Assembly: GCA_002929135.1 (NCBI GenBank)
Contig: PESC01000038.1
Coordinates: forward strand, 28,016 to 92,015
From: Methylomonas sp.
GTDB lineage: Bacteria; Pseudomonadota; Gammaproteobacteria; Methylococcales; Methylomonadaceae
DNA: 64,000 nucleotides
Direction of reading: 5' to 3'
The first letter of the stretch is position 1. Every line of letters begins with the position of its first letter. The translations under genes were made by a program, and so were the position numbers. Positions 20,461-32,047 of the stretch are shown here, piece after piece. The notes below the pieces were generated by a model, which worked only from the letters and a program-made list of their open reading frames with translations, ran no database searches and had not been told where the DNA came from.

Positions 20461-21696
20461 ATGCACATGAACAAACCCAAAAAAGTTGCCATTCTCACAG
20501 CCGGTGGCCTGGCGCCCTGCCTCAACTCAGCCATAGGCAGCCTGATCGAACGCTACAGCGAAATCGACCCCAGCATCGAAATCATTTGCTACCGCAGCGG
20601 CTACAAAGGCTTGTTGCTGGGTGATTCCTATCCCGTAACGGTCGAAGTCCGCCAAAAAGCCGGTTTGCTGCAAGGCTTCGGTGGCTCCGTCATCGGCAAC
20701 AGCCGGGTCAAACTGACCAATGTCAAGGACTGCGTCAAACGCGGCTTGGTGAAAGAAGGCGAAGATCCGCAAAAAGTCGCGGCCGATCAATTGGTCAAAG
20801 ACGGCGTCGACGTGCTGCACACCATCGGTGGCGACGACACCAACACGGCGGCTGCCGATCTGGCAGCCTTTCTGGCGAAAAACGATTACGGCCTGACCGT
20901 GATCGGCCTGCCAAAAACCGTGGACAACGACGTATTCCCGATCAAACAATCCCTGGGCGCCTGGACGGCTGCCGAACAAGGCGCACGCTACTTCATGAAC
21001 GTAGTGGCTGAAAACAACGCAAACCCGCGCATGTTGATCGTCCATGAAGTGATGGGCCGCAACTGCGGCTGGCTGACTGCCGCAACCGCCCAACAATACC
21101 GCACGTTGCTGGATCGCCAGCAATGGCTGCCGGAACTGGGATTGAGCCGCGCATCGTATGACGTACACGCTGTATTCGTACCGGAAATGGCCATCGACCT
21201 GGACGCCGAAGCTACCCGCTTGCGCGCGGTGATGGATAAAGTCGATTGCGTCAACATCTTCGTCTCCGAAGGTGCTGGTGTCGACGCCATCGTTGCCGAA
21301 ATGCAAGCCAAGGGTCAGGAGGTACCGCGCGATGCCTTCGGCCACATCAAACTGGATGCGGTCAACCCCGGCAAATGGTTCGGTGAGCAATTCGCTCAAA
21401 TGATAGGTGCGGAAAAAACCCTGGTGCAGAAATCGGGCTATTTCGCCCGCGCAGCGGCGTCCAATGTCGACGACATGCGCCTTATCAAATCCTGCGCCGA
21501 CCTGGCGGTCGAATGCGCTTTGCGCCGTGAATCCGGGGTGATCGGCCACGACGAAGACCAGGGCAACGTGTTGCGCGCCATCGAGTTTCCGCGCATCAAA
21601 GGCGGCAAGCCGTTCGACATCGACACCGACTGGTTCGAAACCCTGCTGAATGCCATCGGCCAAAACAAAGGTGGCAAGGTCGACGTCAGCCATTAA
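20461..21696 (+). CDS. pfp: pyrophosphate-dependent 6-phosphofructokinase
   Basis: GGLAPCLNSAIG, GGDDTNTAAADLA, PKTVDNDVF. Confidence 0.88.
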   Translation: MHMNKPKKVAILTAGGLAPCLNSAIGSLIERYSEIDPSIEIICYRSGYKGLLLGDSYPVTVEVRQKAGLLQGFGGSVIGNSRVKLTNVKDCVKRGLVKEGEDPQKVAADQLVKDGVDVLHTIGGDDTNTAAADLAAFLAKNDYGLTVIGLPKTVDNDVFPIKQSLGAWTAAEQGARYFMNVVAENNANPRMLIVHEVMGRNCGWLTAATAQQYRTLLDRQQWLPELGLSRASYDVHAVFVPEMAIDLDAEATRLRAVMDKVDCVNIFVSEGAGVDAIVAEMQAKGQEVPRDAFGHIKLDAVNPGKWFGEQFAQMIGAEKTLVQKSGYFARAAASNVDDMRLIKSCADLAVECALRRESGVIGHDEDQGNVLRAIEFPRIKGGKPFDIDTDWFETLLNAIGQNKGGKVDVSH

Positions 21697-21890
21697 ACCC
21701 CTCTTGCTTGCCGGGTGAAGGCAGGAGCCTTCACCCGCATCAACAAACCGCCAACACAAGGCGTCGCTGCCACCTGCTAATCAGCAACCCTATCGCCGCG
21801 TGTCGAGCAAGGCTTGCTCGCTGCATCCATGCACCCAACCCGGATACAGCGCTCCGAACCCAAGACACTCGTTCGTTTTTCATTGCCACC

Positions 21891-22403
21891 ATGAAGCTGT
21901 TACTGAAATACCTATCGTCCTGCTGGTTTCTCAACGACCCGTCCCAGTTGACACCCACGACATCGTTCATGTGGAAGAACGTGATGTTTTATTTCATTTC
22001 CGGCTGGATCGTGGAAGGCCTGATTGCCGACCCGGCCGACGGTGTGCTGGAAGTCAGCGGTCGGACCCTCATGGCCTTCAGCACGGTAGCCCTGATTCTG
22101 CTGCTGGAAAAGAAATGGGCCTACTACAGCCGCTTGTACACCTCGATTTTCGTCTGCGAAAACTTCATCATGACGCTGGCGATACTGACCGAATTGCTGG
22201 ATTTCTGGCTGGTCATGCAGCATTACCCCTACCGCGAAGAACTCGGCATTGGCATCGCGGTGTGTCTGGTAACGTGGTACATCGCCATCGTCGCTTACAT
22301 TTTCCGCCGCTTTTTCGCCTACCCCATCAGCGTCAGCCTGATTTTTGCCTTCGGCTATTTCGTGATGACCTACGGCATTCCGATGCTGTTGATGGACATT
22401 TGA
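21891..22403 (+). CDS. hypothetical membrane protein
   Basis: 170 aa with several TM segments (MKLLLKYLSSCWFLNDPSQLTPTTSFMWKN...). Confidence 0.65.
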   Translation: MKLLLKYLSSCWFLNDPSQLTPTTSFMWKNVMFYFISGWIVEGLIADPADGVLEVSGRTLMAFSTVALILLLEKKWAYYSRLYTSIFVCENFIMTLAILTELLDFWLVMQHYPYREELGIGIAVCLVTWYIAIVAYIFRRFFAYPISVSLIFAFGYFVMTYGIPMLLMDI

Positions 22404-22419
22404 CGCACACCGGCCATAG

Positions 22420-23562
<1,143 letters not shown>

Positions 23563-23581
23563 TGACCGAGGATAGCCTGCC

Positions 23582-24346
23582 ATGATCGCCAAACTGGATT
23601 TGATACTCAGCGAACTCGACCTGCTCAAAATCGAATGGCAGCTGCAAAACGCCGTCAACAGTCCGGCAATCCAGCAAGCGCTGGCGATTCAATACACTTT
23701 CGACAGCCTGCATCTCGAAGGCAGTCGCCTGACCTTGCGGGAAACCGAGTTATTGTTGCGTAACGGTTTGATGTCGTCGGAAAAATCGCTGGCGGAAAAC
23801 ATGGCGGCACTCAACCATTTTCAGGCCATCGATTTCATTCGTGAAAAAGCCGCCGACCAGGTATTGCTCTCGGAAAACCTGTTGCTGGAACTGCACGCCC
23901 TGTCATGCCGGGCCATGCTGGAACAATATCCAGGACAGTATCGACAAATCGCATCGTTGACACCGGACGACCAACCCGCACCATCCCCGGACAAATTGCC
24001 CGAACAGGTGCAGGAACACATGGCCTGGCTGCGACGCGAAGGCGCGTTCATGCACCCTGTGGTGTTTGCAGCGGAAACGCACCGTCGCTTGCTGTATCTG
24101 CAACCCTTCAAATCGGCCAACGCGGTCTGCGCCCGCTTGCTGATGAACCTTATCCTGCTGGAAAACGATTTCCCGCTGGTGACCATCGCCAGCGACGACG
24201 CCAACCGCACCGCCTATCAAACTGCCATGGCACAGATCGATCTTCACCATGCCTCAGACGACTGGACACTCTTCATCGCCGAGCAAATCCGGCTCGCCTG
24301 CCAGTCGTTGATAAGCGCCCAACCGTCCCACGCCTCTTGGCTTTGA
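23582..24346 (+). CDS. Fic/DOC-fold protein with degenerate catalytic motif
   Basis: N-terminal SLHLEG fits the [S/T]xxxE[G/N] inhibitory motif; THRRLLYLQPFKSANAVCARLLMN aligns with the Fic HPFxxGNGRxxR region but lacks the catalytic His and GNGR. Confidence 0.75.
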   Translation: MIAKLDLILSELDLLKIEWQLQNAVNSPAIQQALAIQYTFDSLHLEGSRLTLRETELLLRNGLMSSEKSLAENMAALNHFQAIDFIREKAADQVLLSENLLLELHALSCRAMLEQYPGQYRQIASLTPDDQPAPSPDKLPEQVQEHMAWLRREGAFMHPVVFAAETHRRLLYLQPFKSANAVCARLLMNLILLENDFPLVTIASDDANRTAYQTAMAQIDLHHASDDWTLFIAEQIRLACQSLISAQPSHASWL

Positions 24347-24375
24347 GTGTTATGTTTTAATCGGCACAATACGCT

Positions 24376-24394
24376 GGGCAAGTGCCCGGTTTTT
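24376..24394 (+). terminator. Terminator-like hairpin after Fic-like gene
   Basis: GGGCAAGTGCCCGGTTTTT. Confidence 0.45.
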
Positions 24395-24481
24395 GTTGAC
24401 CATGACAGCCATCGAGCAAACTTTGAATTTGCCCGCCGTTCCGACTCCTAATGAACTTATGCATCAATCTGGAATAAAACC

Positions 24482-26524
24482 ATGACCAACCCGTTGCTGG
24501 AACACTTCGAACGCCCCCCTTTCTCCAGAATCTGCCCCGAACACGTCGAACCGGCCATAGCCCAATTACTGGCCGACGCCCGTGCCACCATAGACAAACA
24601 ACTAGCCAGCGCCAGCCCTTACACCTGGCGCACGCTGATAGAACCTATCGAAAACGCCGAAGATTGCTTGAACAAAGCTTGGTCGCCAGTCAGTCACATG
24701 AACTCGGTGGTCAACAGCGACACCCTGCGCGATGCTTACAACGCCTGCCTCGGCAAGCTCAGCGAATACGCCACCGAAGTCGGCCAGAACAAGGCGTTGC
24801 AACAAGCTTACCAAGCCATCCAGAGCAGCACCGACTTCGCCAATCTGGATATCGCCCAACAGAAAATCATTGGCAATGCACTACGTGACTTTCATTTGTC
24901 TGGCGTCGATTTACCCGCCAACCAGCAAGCCCGCTACAAAGACATCAGCCAGCAATTATCGAAACTGGCCAGCCAATTCGAGGAAAACCTGCTCGATGCC
25001 ACCAATGCCTGGCACAAGCAAATCACCCATATCGACGACCTGGCCGGTTTGCCGGAATCTGCATTGACGCAAGCCAGACAAGCCGCCGAAGCGGACGGCA
25101 AGGATGGCTGGCTGATCAACCTGCAATTCCCGTCTTACCTAGCGATCATGACCTACGCCGACAACCGTGATCTGCGTCGCGAGCATTACGAGGCGTTCTG
25201 CACCCGCGCATCCGATCAAGGCCCACACGCCGGACGCTGGGACAACTCGGACATCATGGAACGCCTGCTGGCCTTGCGCCACGAAAAAGCCCAATTATTG
25301 GGTTTCGACAACTACGCCGAGTATTCGCTGGCCACCAAAATGGCCCGCTCCACCGGCGACGTCGTGACCTTTCTGGAAGACCTGGCCGACAAATCCTGGC
25401 ACCAGGCGCGCCAGGATTGGGTCGAATTAAAACAATATGCTGCCAGGGAACACGGCCTGCACGATCTGCAAGCCTGGGACATCGGTTACTACTCGGAAAA
25501 ACTGCGCCAGCACGCTTATCAACTGTCGCAGGAAGAGGTTAAAGCCTATTTTCCGGCGCCGAAAGTGATCCAGGGCCTATTCGCCATCGTCGCACGCTTG
25601 TACGGCCTGCAAATCTCGGAAATCCAGGATGTCGATACCTGGCACCCCGACGTGCGCTTCTATCAGATTCTCGACCAGCACGGCGAGCTGCGTGGTCACT
25701 TTTATCTTGATTTGTACGCCCGCGCCAAAAAACGGGGCGGCGCCTGGATGGACGATTGCATCTGCCGCAGAAGAACAGCGGACGGCCATCTGCAAACCCC
25801 GGTCGCCTACCTGACCTGCAATTTCACACCGCCCACCGCCACCGACCCGGCACTACTGACCCACGACGAAGTAGAAACCCTATTCCACGAGTTTGGCCAC
25901 GGCCTGCACCACATGCTGACCCAAATCGACCACCTTGGCGTATCCGGCATCAACGGTGTGGAATGGGACGCCGTGGAGCTGCCCAGCCAGTTCATGGAAA
26001 ACTGGTGCTGGGACAAAGAAGCACTAAGGCTGATTTCCGGCCATTACCAGACCGGCGAACCGCTGCCCGACACGCTGTACGACAAAATGCTGGCGGCCCG
26101 GAATTTCCAGGCCGGCATGATGATGGTGCGGCAACTGGAATTCAGCCTGTTCGACTTCAAAATCCACCAGCATTACGACCCTGACAAAGGTGGCCGCATC
26201 TACCCTACCCTGTACCAGGTGCGGGAACAGGTCGCCGTGGTCAAGGTGCCGGACTTCAACCGCTTCGCCCACAGCTTCTCGCACATCTTCGCCGGTGGTT
26301 ACGCAGCGGGTTATTACAGCTACAAATGGGCGGAAGTGCTGTCGGCCGACGCCTTCTCGCTGTTCGAAGAGAACGGCATTTTCGATCGCGCCAGCGGTGC
26401 ATCCTTCCTGAACAATATCCTGGAGCAAGGTGGCAGCCAGGATGCGATGACGCTATTCAAAAACTTCCGGGGCCGCGAACCCAGCATTGACGCGCTGTTG
26501 CGCCACAATGGCATCGCGATCTGA
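24482..26524 (+). CDS. prlC: oligopeptidase A (M3 family)
   Basis: 680 aa; HEFGHGLHHML zinc motif. Confidence 0.93.
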   Translation: MTNPLLEHFERPPFSRICPEHVEPAIAQLLADARATIDKQLASASPYTWRTLIEPIENAEDCLNKAWSPVSHMNSVVNSDTLRDAYNACLGKLSEYATEVGQNKALQQAYQAIQSSTDFANLDIAQQKIIGNALRDFHLSGVDLPANQQARYKDISQQLSKLASQFEENLLDATNAWHKQITHIDDLAGLPESALTQARQAAEADGKDGWLINLQFPSYLAIMTYADNRDLRREHYEAFCTRASDQGPHAGRWDNSDIMERLLALRHEKAQLLGFDNYAEYSLATKMARSTGDVVTFLEDLADKSWHQARQDWVELKQYAAREHGLHDLQAWDIGYYSEKLRQHAYQLSQEEVKAYFPAPKVIQGLFAIVARLYGLQISEIQDVDTWHPDVRFYQILDQHGELRGHFYLDLYARAKKRGGAWMDDCICRRRTADGHLQTPVAYLTCNFTPPTATDPALLTHDEVETLFHEFGHGLHHMLTQIDHLGVSGINGVEWDAVELPSQFMENWCWDKEALRLISGHYQTGEPLPDTLYDKMLAARNFQAGMMMVRQLEFSLFDFKIHQHYDPDKGGRIYPTLYQVREQVAVVKVPDFNRFAHSFSHIFAGGYAAGYYSYKWAEVLSADAFSLFEENGIFDRASGASFLNNILEQGGSQDAMTLFKNFRGREPSIDALLRHNGIAI

Positions 26525-26688
26525 AATTTTTGAACATATTCAAGGCGGCACACTCTTGGGAAAAACATCACTGCCTGTTTTTGCTCAATCGCCGTCATCG
26601 GCAAAACGAATCGCTTCGCTCGGTTTTCAACTTCACAGGGCTATGAAAAACAGGCAATATCACACCCACCCGCAACCACCTTCCGATC

Positions 26689-28140
26689 ATGCCCCGTAGT
26701 TCGCTCGCGATGGCTCTTCTGCTTTGCCTGACACCTGGCGTCAATCGCGCCCTGGAAATCGAAAAAATTCAGCTACCCGACATGGGCGATTCCTCCGGCA
26801 CCCTGATTTCGCCTTTACAGGAAAAAGAGCTGGGTGCTGCGTTTTTCAGGAATCTGCATGCCAAAACCGATATAAACCAGGACGCCGAAATCCAGGAATA
26901 CATCCACAGTATCGGTCGGCAACTGGCGGCCAACAGCGACATGCCATCGAATCCGTTTCACTTTTTCGTCGTCATGGATCCGAACATCAATGCCTTCGCC
27001 GGGCCGGGCGGCTACATTGGCATCAACTCCGGCCTGATATTGTTGTCGGAAAGTGAAAGCGAACTGGCAGCCGTCATGGCGCATGAGATTGCCCACGTCA
27101 CCCAACGCCATCTGTATCGGCAGGTCGAAGCCGCCAGTAAAATGTCCATCCCCACCATCGCCGCCACCCTGGCGGCGATTTTGATCGGCACCCAATCACC
27201 GAGAATGGGCCAGGCGGCGATGATGGCCATACAGGCAGGCAACATCCAGTTCCAGATCGACTTCACCCGCGACCATGAAAAAGAAGCCGACCGCGTCGGT
27301 ATGCAGATACTCACCCAGTCCAATTTCGACCCACGCGCCATGCCGACGTTTTTCGAACGCATGCAGCAATCCACCCGTTATTACGGACGGGGCATACCGG
27401 AATTTTTGCGAACACACCCGGTTTCCGAAAGCCGGATAGCCGACACTCGTGGCCGAGCCGAGCGTTACCCCTACCGGCAATATCCCGATTCCCTGGGCTA
27501 TCTGCTGACCAAAGCTAGGCTGTATGCGATGACGGAACCCAACAAGGCAGTCGTGCTGCAACATTTTGCCACGCTGCAAAACCAGGGTACCGCCGAGCAA
27601 CGCGCCGTCGCCCGCTATGGACTGGGTATTACCCATTTCGAAAGCCAGCAATACGCCGAAGCCGCCATACAGTTTCAAAAACTGGTCGACGAATACCCAA
27701 ATACACCGCAATACATCACGGCACTGGCCAGAACAGCACTCGACAGCCGCAACTACGACCAAGCCAACCGGCTATTTGCCATGGCTGCCGAAACCTTCCC
27801 CAACAACGATGTGATAAAAGTCGAATACAGCCGTAGCCTGTTGAAATCTGGCCACCCTGAAAGAGCGCGCCAAGTCTTGCTGAGCCTTTCCGAGCCGCGC
27901 CGGACGCAAGCCTTTTATTTCGAACTGATGTCGCAAACCTTTGCCGCGCTAAACCAGCTCGGCGAATCACACCGCTACATGGCCGAGCATTACTTCGCGA
28001 CAGGACGCAGCGACGATGCCGTGATGCAGATACGCCTAGGGCAAAAAGCACAAAATCCGAGCTACCAACTGCAAGCCATCCTGGATGAGCGTCTGAACTT
28101 CTTCCTCAACGACATCAAGGAACGCAAGCGCGAACGCTAA
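26689..28140 (+). CDS. M48 family metalloprotease with TPR-like C-terminus (BepA-like)
   Basis: VMAHEIAHVTQRH zinc motif, signal-like N-terminus, TPR-like helices. Confidence 0.85.
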   Translation: MPRSSLAMALLLCLTPGVNRALEIEKIQLPDMGDSSGTLISPLQEKELGAAFFRNLHAKTDINQDAEIQEYIHSIGRQLAANSDMPSNPFHFFVVMDPNINAFAGPGGYIGINSGLILLSESESELAAVMAHEIAHVTQRHLYRQVEAASKMSIPTIAATLAAILIGTQSPRMGQAAMMAIQAGNIQFQIDFTRDHEKEADRVGMQILTQSNFDPRAMPTFFERMQQSTRYYGRGIPEFLRTHPVSESRIADTRGRAERYPYRQYPDSLGYLLTKARLYAMTEPNKAVVLQHFATLQNQGTAEQRAVARYGLGITHFESQQYAEAAIQFQKLVDEYPNTPQYITALARTALDSRNYDQANRLFAMAAETFPNNDVIKVEYSRSLLKSGHPERARQVLLSLSEPRRTQAFYFELMSQTFAALNQLGESHRYMAEHYFATGRSDDAVMQIRLGQKAQNPSYQLQAILDERLNFFLNDIKERKRER

Positions 28141-28173
28141 AAAGCCGATAGCCCCAATAGCCCGGACCAGCAT

Positions 28174-29673
28174 TCAAAAGCAGCAGGTATCCGCCATATT
28201 GACGAGCCTGTTCCGCGCTGATTGGGTTTCGCCATGCGGTGTTTCGGTGTACAGAATAATCATCAGCTCAGGCGAGGCATTACCCGTCAACCGTTTTAAA
28301 AGCTGCAAGCCTTTGATGTAGTAACGATTGATGGTGTCGATTCCACCGATTCGATACCAGCGCCAGACCAGTATGTCGCGGGTGTCACTGCTCAGAATCG
28401 TCTCTTCGATGCGCCGGGGGCCACCGTCGCCCTGTACATGGGTAGCTTCGCTTCGGATGATATGCCATACCGGATGCTTCTGCGGTACCAGATAGTTCTG
28501 CGAATTGACCAGCTCGCCACCTTGCGACTCATCACCAAAATTTGCAATGTAGACAGCACTTTTCGTGGTGTCGTCAACAACGAAAAAATGTACATCCGCC
28601 ATGACACCCTTGAATGATGGCTTCCATCCCCAGTCTGGCGCGACCGGGGATGCCGTTTGCAAACGCGCGGCAAAGTCACCTGGAATTTCGGCCTGAATGG
28701 CCTGCAAACCGCGCAACTGCGAAGACAGCACCGGCCAGGCTGCAATCGCCAGCGCCAGGCAAATCACTGACTGCCAACGCAAGTTGCTGCGAATAGCGAC
28801 GCCGTGTTCGATCGCAGGCGTTGATGGCGTGCTGTCGATAGTTGGTGAGTCCTGCCAAAACGATCCGATGTAAAACAACAGCAGCATCACGAAGCCAAAA
28901 AACACCCAGCCGTAAATGATGTGATCGACGCCGGTTGCCAATTTCATATCACTCCAATGACCGATCATGACGATCATGTAAGCCCTCAGGCCGTTAGCGA
29001 AAATCGGCAACAAAAACGCAATCAGCATGAACACTGCACGCTTGATGTAGCTTTGGTAGTTGAGATAGGCATAAACGGTTCCAAGCGTGAACGAGGCAAT
29101 CAGGTAGCGCAGACCGCTGCACCCTTCCACCACCGACCATTCGCCGGAAGATAGCGTGAGGAAGGTGCCTTCCTGGTAAACGCTGATGCCGGTCAGACGC
29201 AACATTGTCACGATGAAAGCCGAGGTATAGTTCATCAGGTAAGGAACGAATTCCTCGCCGAAAGGCACCATCAAAAACAGAAAAAGCAAGGGAAACAGTA
29301 TGCTGGAGGTAACACGATTCCCCAGCACCGTCCAAACAGCACAGACCAGGATTCCCACCACCGCCCATTGCCGGATAACAAGAACCGACACCAGATCGGC
29401 AGATAACCAGAGCAAACCGAGTCCTAACAAACAAATGAAGGCCAATCCGCTGAATGATGCCGACAAGTCTCGATAATCAGCCTGCTTGCGCCAAATCAAC
29501 CAAGCACTCGTCGGGGCAACAAGATAGCCATGAGCAAATGTTTCGGAGCGCTCCCAGATGCCCACAATCGATAGCCAGGTTTCTTGAAATACCAGCAAGC
29601 ACACGCACACAACCAAAACCAGCGCCAACGATGGCATGCGCCAATGTGCCGGTATCGTCATTACGTTCTGCAT
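28174..29673 (-). CDS. xrtA: exosortase A fused to EpsI domain
   Basis: ERSETFAHGYLV, VVEGCSGLRYLIASFTLG (Cys), NGLRAYMIVMIGH (Arg), GVDHIIYGWVFF (His); EpsI-like C-terminus. Confidence 0.9.
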   Translation of the reverse strand: MQNVMTIPAHWRMPSLALVLVVCVCLLVFQETWLSIVGIWERSETFAHGYLVAPTSAWLIWRKQADYRDLSASFSGLAFICLLGLGLLWLSADLVSVLVIRQWAVVGILVCAVWTVLGNRVTSSILFPLLFLFLMVPFGEEFVPYLMNYTSAFIVTMLRLTGISVYQEGTFLTLSSGEWSVVEGCSGLRYLIASFTLGTVYAYLNYQSYIKRAVFMLIAFLLPIFANGLRAYMIVMIGHWSDMKLATGVDHIIYGWVFFGFVMLLLFYIGSFWQDSPTIDSTPSTPAIEHGVAIRSNLRWQSVICLALAIAAWPVLSSQLRGLQAIQAEIPGDFAARLQTASPVAPDWGWKPSFKGVMADVHFFVVDDTTKSAVYIANFGDESQGGELVNSQNYLVPQKHPVWHIIRSEATHVQGDGGPRRIEETILSSDTRDILVWRWYRIGGIDTINRYYIKGLQLLKRLTGNASPELMIILYTETPHGETQSARNRLVNMADTCCF

Positions 29674-29760
29674 TTTTTTGCTCCTTAGAACAATGTGGTA
29701 ATGGTAAACATGCACTATGATAGACCCATAGCAAAATCAACTTCCCTTTCCAGCGTCGCC

Positions 29761-30705
29761 ATGAAAATCAGTGCGGTCATACCGGCATACAATAGTGCGA
29801 AGTTCATAGAAGCTGCCGTGCGCAGCGTACAGGCACAGACCGTGCCGGTTGATGAAATTATCATCATTGATGATGGCTCGACCGACAACACCGCCGAAAT
29901 TGTAGCTGGATTACCCGGGAACATCATTTTCCACAAACAAACCAACCAAGGGCCATCTGCTGCCCGGAACAAAGGCATAGAGCTGGCATCGGGTGATTGG
30001 ATTGCTTTTTTGGATGCTGATGATCAGTGGATGCCGGAAAAAACATCCCAGCAACTTGAAACATTAGCCGCTCATCCCTTATTACACTTGATTGCCGGAG
30101 ACATGGCGGAAATTGATGCCCAAAATCATGTCATCGTTCCTTCCGTTCTCGACAAACACAGCCTGCTCACAGAATTTGAACAATTGGACGGGCAACCAAT
30201 ACCCAATGCACTATCCCGTTTGGTCAAAAAAAACTTCATTCCAACCGGCACCGTGCTCGCCAAACGACAAAGCCTGATCGAAGCCGGATCATTCAATTCA
30301 GAAATCAGGTTTGGTGAGGATTTGGAATTGTGGGCAAGAATTGCCGCACATCACCCAATTTCCTGTCTGTCGGTAGTTTTAATGTTGCGCCGACAACACG
30401 GTAACAATGCTACCCAGGCTTCCGGAGCCATGCTCATTGATTTAACCAAAGTCATGGAATCACTTCGCAGACAAACACCTGTCCAATTATTGCAACAGGG
30501 TATCAACCCCGACATAATGGCCGCCGACAGCTACTGGACGCTCGGATACTGGTATTTTGCTTCTGGTGATTTGAAAAATGCCCAAAACTCTTTTCATGAA
30601 AGCCTACGCTTGCACTGGAGCCTACGTTCAGCACTGTATTTCGCAGCCTCTTTTCTTCCACATCCGCTCATTGAAACAATACGAACTGTAAAACAAAAAT
30701 GCTAA
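29761..30705 (+). CDS. glycosyltransferase family 2
   Basis: SAVIPAYNSAKFIEAAVRSVQ, IIDDGSTDNT, DADDQW. Confidence 0.88.
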   Translation: MKISAVIPAYNSAKFIEAAVRSVQAQTVPVDEIIIIDDGSTDNTAEIVAGLPGNIIFHKQTNQGPSAARNKGIELASGDWIAFLDADDQWMPEKTSQQLETLAAHPLLHLIAGDMAEIDAQNHVIVPSVLDKHSLLTEFEQLDGQPIPNALSRLVKKNFIPTGTVLAKRQSLIEAGSFNSEIRFGEDLELWARIAAHHPISCLSVVLMLRRQHGNNATQASGAMLIDLTKVMESLRRQTPVQLLQQGINPDIMAADSYWTLGYWYFASGDLKNAQNSFHESLRLHWSLRSALYFAASFLPHPLIETIRTVKQKC

Positions 30706-30763
30706 TGTTGCCCCGTGAATATTTGATGAACAACGCCGCACTACCAAAATAGCAGCCGAAACC

Positions 30764-31993
30764 ATGACTTCATTCGACAAGCCCAAGAACATCCTCTATG
30801 TGGAAAATGGCATAGGCTACGGTGGCGCAATCATTTGTCTACGCCATCTGGTGACAAATCTTGATCGAAGCAAATACGCACCCTTAGTCGTCACCGGTCG
30901 TACTAGTCCGCAATACCAAGATATTGCACAAGAAGCCCCCTGGAAACACATTCCTGATCGCCTGATAGATGTGGTTGGAATGCAAAAATATTTAACCAAT
31001 CAAGCATGGCCAGACAAATTACCGGGTCTTCGGTTTATCGGACAACAAATCCTTGCTCGTCTTGACGATATTTGCAACTTCCTGCCGTTCTTTCTTCGCC
31101 TGCTATGGACTGCATGGCGCTTCAAAACCGACTTGATTCACGCCAACAATGAACCGCTATGTAACCGTGCCGCGCTGCTAGTTGCCAAATGTCTTAGGAT
31201 TCCAAGCGTATGCCATGTCAGAGGCAGCCAAAAAGGATCCTTGTCAATGCGCTGGGCTTATTCTCTACCGGATCATTTTGTGTCGGTTTCCAACTGGGTG
31301 TCAGATAGCATGCAGCAGAAACTAAATATCCCAAAAGACAAAATTAGTGTCGTTTATGACGGCATCGCATTAGAAAAACTCGACATTAACGCAGATGGTC
31401 AAGTATTTAGGGAACAGTTCAATATTCCTGGTGATGCATTCGTGGTTGGCCTTGTCGGACTATTGATCCCGTGGAAAGGACAATATCTATTTCTCGATTC
31501 AGCTAAGATTCTGAAGGATAAAATACCTAACTTGAAAATGGCCATCATAGGTGGAACACCAGACGACTGCATCGATTATGAGCAGCATCTCAAAAACAGG
31601 GTAACCGATGAAAACCTCAAGAATATTGTGATTTTCACTGGCCACCAGTCTGGCATGGATCGTATCTATAATGCATTGGATATCGTAACATCGGCCTCAA
31701 CCAGTCCGGAGCCTCTGGGCACGATGGTAATTGAATGCATGGCAATGGGACGATTATTATTAGGTCCAAATCATGGAGGAACAGCGGAAATGGTAACTCA
31801 CCAAACAACAGGACTGCTGTTTCAACCAAATTCAGCTGAAGACCTGGCTGAAAAAATTCTCAAAGTACATCAAGACAAGACAATAATAAAAACACTAGGC
31901 AAAACAGCCAGGGAAGAGGCTTTCATGAAATTTGACATTAACCACCACACAGGTGAAATACAAAAAATTTACCAAGCAATCATAAATGCGTGA
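30764..31993 (+). CDS. glycosyltransferase (GT4-like)
   Basis: GT-B architecture; VSNWVSDSMQQKLNIP, SASTSPEPLGTMVIECMAMGR. Confidence 0.85.
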   Translation: MTSFDKPKNILYVENGIGYGGAIICLRHLVTNLDRSKYAPLVVTGRTSPQYQDIAQEAPWKHIPDRLIDVVGMQKYLTNQAWPDKLPGLRFIGQQILARLDDICNFLPFFLRLLWTAWRFKTDLIHANNEPLCNRAALLVAKCLRIPSVCHVRGSQKGSLSMRWAYSLPDHFVSVSNWVSDSMQQKLNIPKDKISVVYDGIALEKLDINADGQVFREQFNIPGDAFVVGLVGLLIPWKGQYLFLDSAKILKDKIPNLKMAIIGGTPDDCIDYEQHLKNRVTDENLKNIVIFTGHQSGMDRIYNALDIVTSASTSPEPLGTMVIECMAMGRLLLGPNHGGTAEMVTHQTTGLLFQPNSAEDLAEKILKVHQDKTIIKTLGKTAREEAFMKFDINHHTGEIQKIYQAIINA

Positions 31994-32047
31994 AAACACA
32001 TAGTGACTGCAAAAATAAACCCTAAATGACATGACTGGCCAGCAAAA

